Positions 62,074-64,000 of a stretch of 64,000 nt of DNA are shown here, piece after piece. Positions within the stretch are counted from its first letter, which is position 1, and each line of letters begins with the position of its first letter. This DNA is from Anaerophilus nitritigenes (lineage in GTDB: Bacteria > Bacillota > Clostridia > Peptostreptococcales > Thermotaleaceae): NCBI RefSeq assembly GCF_004138215.1, contig NZ_RYYS01000103.1, forward strand, positions 22,220-86,219, written 5' to 3'. The notes under the pieces are model-generated. The model was not told the origin of the DNA. It saw nothing but the letters and a program-made list of their open reading frames with translations, and made no database searches. The translations under genes were made by a program, and so were the position numbers.

Positions 62074-62538
62074 ATGGAAAATCATATAGTTTTAAAGATT
62101 CTATTATTTTCAACCCCACAATTTTTTGTAAGTATTCTTATGACTTATGGTTTTTTAGGAAAGAAAATGAACTTTAAAATATGGACATGGATTAGTATAG
62201 TGGTAGCTATAAGTCAACATTTTATAAGAGAAAATATAGATAATTTTATTATATATACGATTATACTTTTGTGGATAGATATAATAATAGGAATTATGGT
62301 AAATAAGGGATATATATTTAAATGGATTATATCCGTATTATTGAGTGAGTCTATAAGTGCTACATTAGAGTTTGTTTTTATTCAATTATTAATATTAATT
62401 TTTAATATCAATCCATTAGATTTTAGTAAAGATATGATGTTAGCTTTTAAATGTTTTATACCACAAATTATAGTACATTTTTTAATAGCAATAATAGTGT
62501 ATCGTAAAAGGATAACGGTGTTTGTAGAAAATAGGTGA
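62074..62538 (+). CDS. Multi-spanning membrane protein, probable AgrC sensor-domain subunit
   Basis: 154-residue protein with about five transmembrane segments and short loops; no soluble domain. Start at ATG 62074, nine bases after GGAG (the in-frame TTG at 62065 lies immediately after it). It sits between the LytTR regulator and a kinase whose own membrane part is unusually short. Together the two proteins total 442 residues and about seven transmembrane segments, the size and layout of a single AgrC. I therefore infer that this is the peptide-sensing half of a split AgrC. Alone it matches no family I know. Confidence 0.6.
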   Translation: MENHIVLKILLFSTPQFFVSILMTYGFLGKKMNFKIWTWISIVVAISQHFIRENIDNFIIYTIILLWIDIIIGIMVNKGYIFKWIISVLLSESISATLEFVFIQLLILIFNINPLDFSKDMMLAFKCFIPQIIVHFLIAIIVYRKRITVFVENR

Positions 62539-62543
62539 TGTAG

Positions 62544-63410
62544 ATGAATCATACATGGGAAAGAAAGTATAAAAGAATTATAGTGTATCTGATCATTCAA
62601 ACACTATTATTAAGTATACTTGTGAACAATGATTTTATGAAAAGATTAAATTATTTTCAGTCAAAGCATATGGCAGTAATAGAGTTGTTATTAGGAATTG
62701 TAATATTGATTATGCATATACTTATTATATTTATTATAAAGGACTTATATAAAACATGGAAAGAAGAGGGAGAGTATAATACGAACAAGGTGAAATATAA
62801 TTTTATACAAGAAGAAAATAGAAGATATATAAAACATAAGCATGATATTAAAAATCATATCCTAGTTATGCGTAAATTATTAGAAGATCAAGAGCATGAT
62901 AAATTAAACAACTACATATGTCATTATAGTAGGGAAATAGACAATATACTTATAACGGTAGATGTGGGTTGTACGGAATTAGATATTTTAATATATTCAA
63001 AAATTAAAGAAGCAAGGAAATTAGATATAGGGGTAGAATTTAAAAATAAGACATATATTCATTGTAATAAAAATAAAATAATACCTTTAGTTTCCATATT
63101 ATCTAATCTATTAGATAATACTATTGATGCTTGTAAGGAGATCCCTAAAGAAGGAAGAAAAATTTTTATAACTATAGAATCGAATCCATTAGATTATATA
63201 TTTATTATTAAGAATAGATATGATAATAAAAATATTAATATGGATGAAATATACAAGGAGGGATTTTCTACAAAAGAAAATAGAGGTAGGGGATATGGAA
63301 TATCTATTATAAAAGAAAGGGTACAGAAGTTAGAAGGTGATTTAGATATATTTCTCGACAATGATTATTTTGTGGTTAAAATTTCAATTCCTAAGTTTAT
63401 AATGGAGTGA
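62544..63410 (+). CDS. AgrC-like histidine kinase with truncated membrane domain
   Basis: 288-residue kinase of the HPK10 group. Two transmembrane segments (about 10-28 and 44-66), a linker, then IKHKHDIKNHILVM with phospho-acceptor His100, N box SNLLDNTIDACKEIP and G box NRGRGYGISIIKERVQ. HPK10 kinases respond to autoinducing peptides, but AgrC proteins normally have six or seven transmembrane segments in one chain of about 430 residues. The missing ones appear to be supplied by the preceding gene. ATG 62544 has its own ribosome binding site (AGGTGATGTAG) and lies in a different frame, five bases after the previous stop. Confidence 0.88.
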   Translation: MNHTWERKYKRIIVYLIIQTLLLSILVNNDFMKRLNYFQSKHMAVIELLLGIVILIMHILIIFIIKDLYKTWKEEGEYNTNKVKYNFIQEENRRYIKHKHDIKNHILVMRKLLEDQEHDKLNNYICHYSREIDNILITVDVGCTELDILIYSKIKEARKLDIGVEFKNKTYIHCNKNKIIPLVSILSNLLDNTIDACKEIPKEGRKIFITIESNPLDYIFIIKNRYDNKNINMDEIYKEGFSTKENRGRGYGISIIKERVQKLEGDLDIFLDNDYFVVKISIPKFIME

Positions 63411-63415
63411 TATAA

Positions 63416-63994
63416 ATGATAAATATAGAAAATATATCAGAAAAAATCTTTAGTTTAGCTATATTTAGTCAAGTAGATAATACTCAACGATTAAAGGCTC
63501 AATATGGCTTTAGTGTAGTTTTAGGTATCATTATTGAATTTCTTATAGCATCTAGTATTTCTTATTTTTTAGGTGTATTTAAATATTTATGGCCTATGAT
63601 GATAACGGCATTAATATTCAAAGAAACAGTTATAAGTCAACATTGTACTAGTTTTGATAGATGTATAGTATTTACTTGTATATATTTTTTAGGGGCATCA
63701 TTTATTATGAAATATATGTGTAAATTTTATCTATATACAATAGAATGGGTAATTGTTTCAATATGTATTTTAAACTTCTCCATATTATTGATACAAAGAG
63801 CTATGAAAGGATTTCATTTGATAGTAATTTTATATATTTGTATGATTTGCATATATTTTATTAATAAAAATTATTTAATATACATGTTATCTATATTTAT
63901 AGGTTGTTTTTTAAAGATTTTTTCATGTACAAAGATAGGAAAATCATTTGTAATTTTTTGTGATCATTTATTGATGAAAGTAGGAATTAAATAA
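63416..63994 (+). CDS. agrB: AgrB-like peptide-processing membrane protease
   Basis: 192-residue membrane protease of the AgrB family, which cleaves the AgrD precursor and cyclises the autoinducing peptide. Opening IENISEKIFSLAIFSQVDNTQRLKAQYGFSVVLG is typical. The catalytic pair is His76 and Cys83 (SQHCTSFDRC), with the same H-x6-C spacing as His77/Cys84 of Staphylococcus aureus AgrB, although the usual Gly-Gly before the His is replaced. Several transmembrane segments follow. The gene ends six bases before the window edge, and agrD, normally next to agrB, is not in the window and probably lies immediately beyond. Confidence 0.88.
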   Translation: MINIENISEKIFSLAIFSQVDNTQRLKAQYGFSVVLGIIIEFLIASSISYFLGVFKYLWPMMITALIFKETVISQHCTSFDRCIVFTCIYFLGASFIMKYMCKFYLYTIEWVIVSICILNFSILLIQRAMKGFHLIVILYICMICIYFINKNYLIYMLSIFIGCFLKIFSCTKIGKSFVIFCDHLLMKVGIK

Positions 63995-64000
63995 AAATTG

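Noticed and set aside
62520..62560. Simple frameshift breaking a single agrC
   Set aside because: The second gene has its own AGGTGA ribosome binding site and ATG just after the first gene's stop, so two genes are the better reading; comparison with relatives is needed to be certain.

Overview
The window is AT-rich DNA with strong AGGAGG-type ribosome binding sites, many TTG/GTG starts and simple hairpin-plus-T-run terminators. It carries spore-germination receptor genes, S-layer-homology proteins, T-box leaders and an agr-type quorum-sensing locus. Together these point to an anaerobic, endospore-forming low-GC Firmicute of the class Clostridia. An Alkaliphilus- or Crassaminicella-like relative is possible, but the sequence alone does not fix the genus.

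Layout. 1-2.6 kb: the end of an OmpR-type response regulator, its histidine kinase and a small membrane protein. 2.56-3.74 kb: a REP-associated (RAYT) Y1 transposase bounded by inverted GGGACGGTTAA repeats. 4-5.9 kb: unrecognised lipoproteins, one of only 43 residues. 6.4-10 kb: a complete TAXI-type TRAP transporter (receptor, DUF1850 protein, fused permease). 10.1-11.6 kb: tadA, a small membrane protein and a universal stress protein behind a SigB-like promoter. 11.7-24.6 kb, minus strand: the whole branched-chain amino acid pathway in three units, ilvE-ilvD-ilvB, leuA, and ilvN-ilvC-cimA-leuC-leuD-leuB. The last two are each preceded by a promoter and a T-box leader, with CTC (Leu) and ATC (Ile) specifiers respectively. 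Isoleucine carbon is predicted to come from citramalate, and a 14/15 CodY-like box lies upstream of ilvE. 25-29 kb: a Spo0E-like 49-residue protein, then a purine permease and adenine deaminase. 29-34.5 kb: a ComEC-like secreted hydrolase with a DUF3006 partner, then a 1272-residue papain-like protease that also carries three SLH repeats and a chagasin-like inhibitor domain.

34.5-42.6 kb: an orphan GerAB permease, a TetR-MATE efflux operon with tandem palindromic operators, a 3D-domain cell-wall protein, and a ger operon in the order B-C-A. 42.7-46.7 kb: a BtsS/LytS-type kinase, LytTR regulator and CstA transporter, probably a pyruvate-sensing and uptake module. 46.7-55.9 kb: housekeeping and accessory genes (radical SAM protein, pyridoxal kinase, nitroreductase, SLH/YcdB protein, YhaM nuclease, murI, HD-GYP phosphodiesterase, signal peptidase I). 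56-58.9 kb: a selenium/sulfur trafficking cluster (YedE, TusA-like, DUF3343, cysteine desulfurase), then tRNA-Lys(CUU).

59.3-61.35 kb: an IS607-family element (serine recombinase plus TnpB). It abuts an agr-like locus that runs to the window end in reversed order (response regulator, split AgrC-like sensor, AgrB). In place of one AgrC there is a 154-residue membrane protein and a separate 288-residue membrane kinase. The peptide precursor gene is not in the window and probably lies just beyond it.

The most unusual items are the split AgrC, the protease-inhibitor-SLH fusion, the RAYT element with its ribosome binding site buried in a hairpin, the paired T-boxes with different specifiers, and the atypical RuvC-II motif of TnpB. 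No CRISPR array or rRNA gene was seen.
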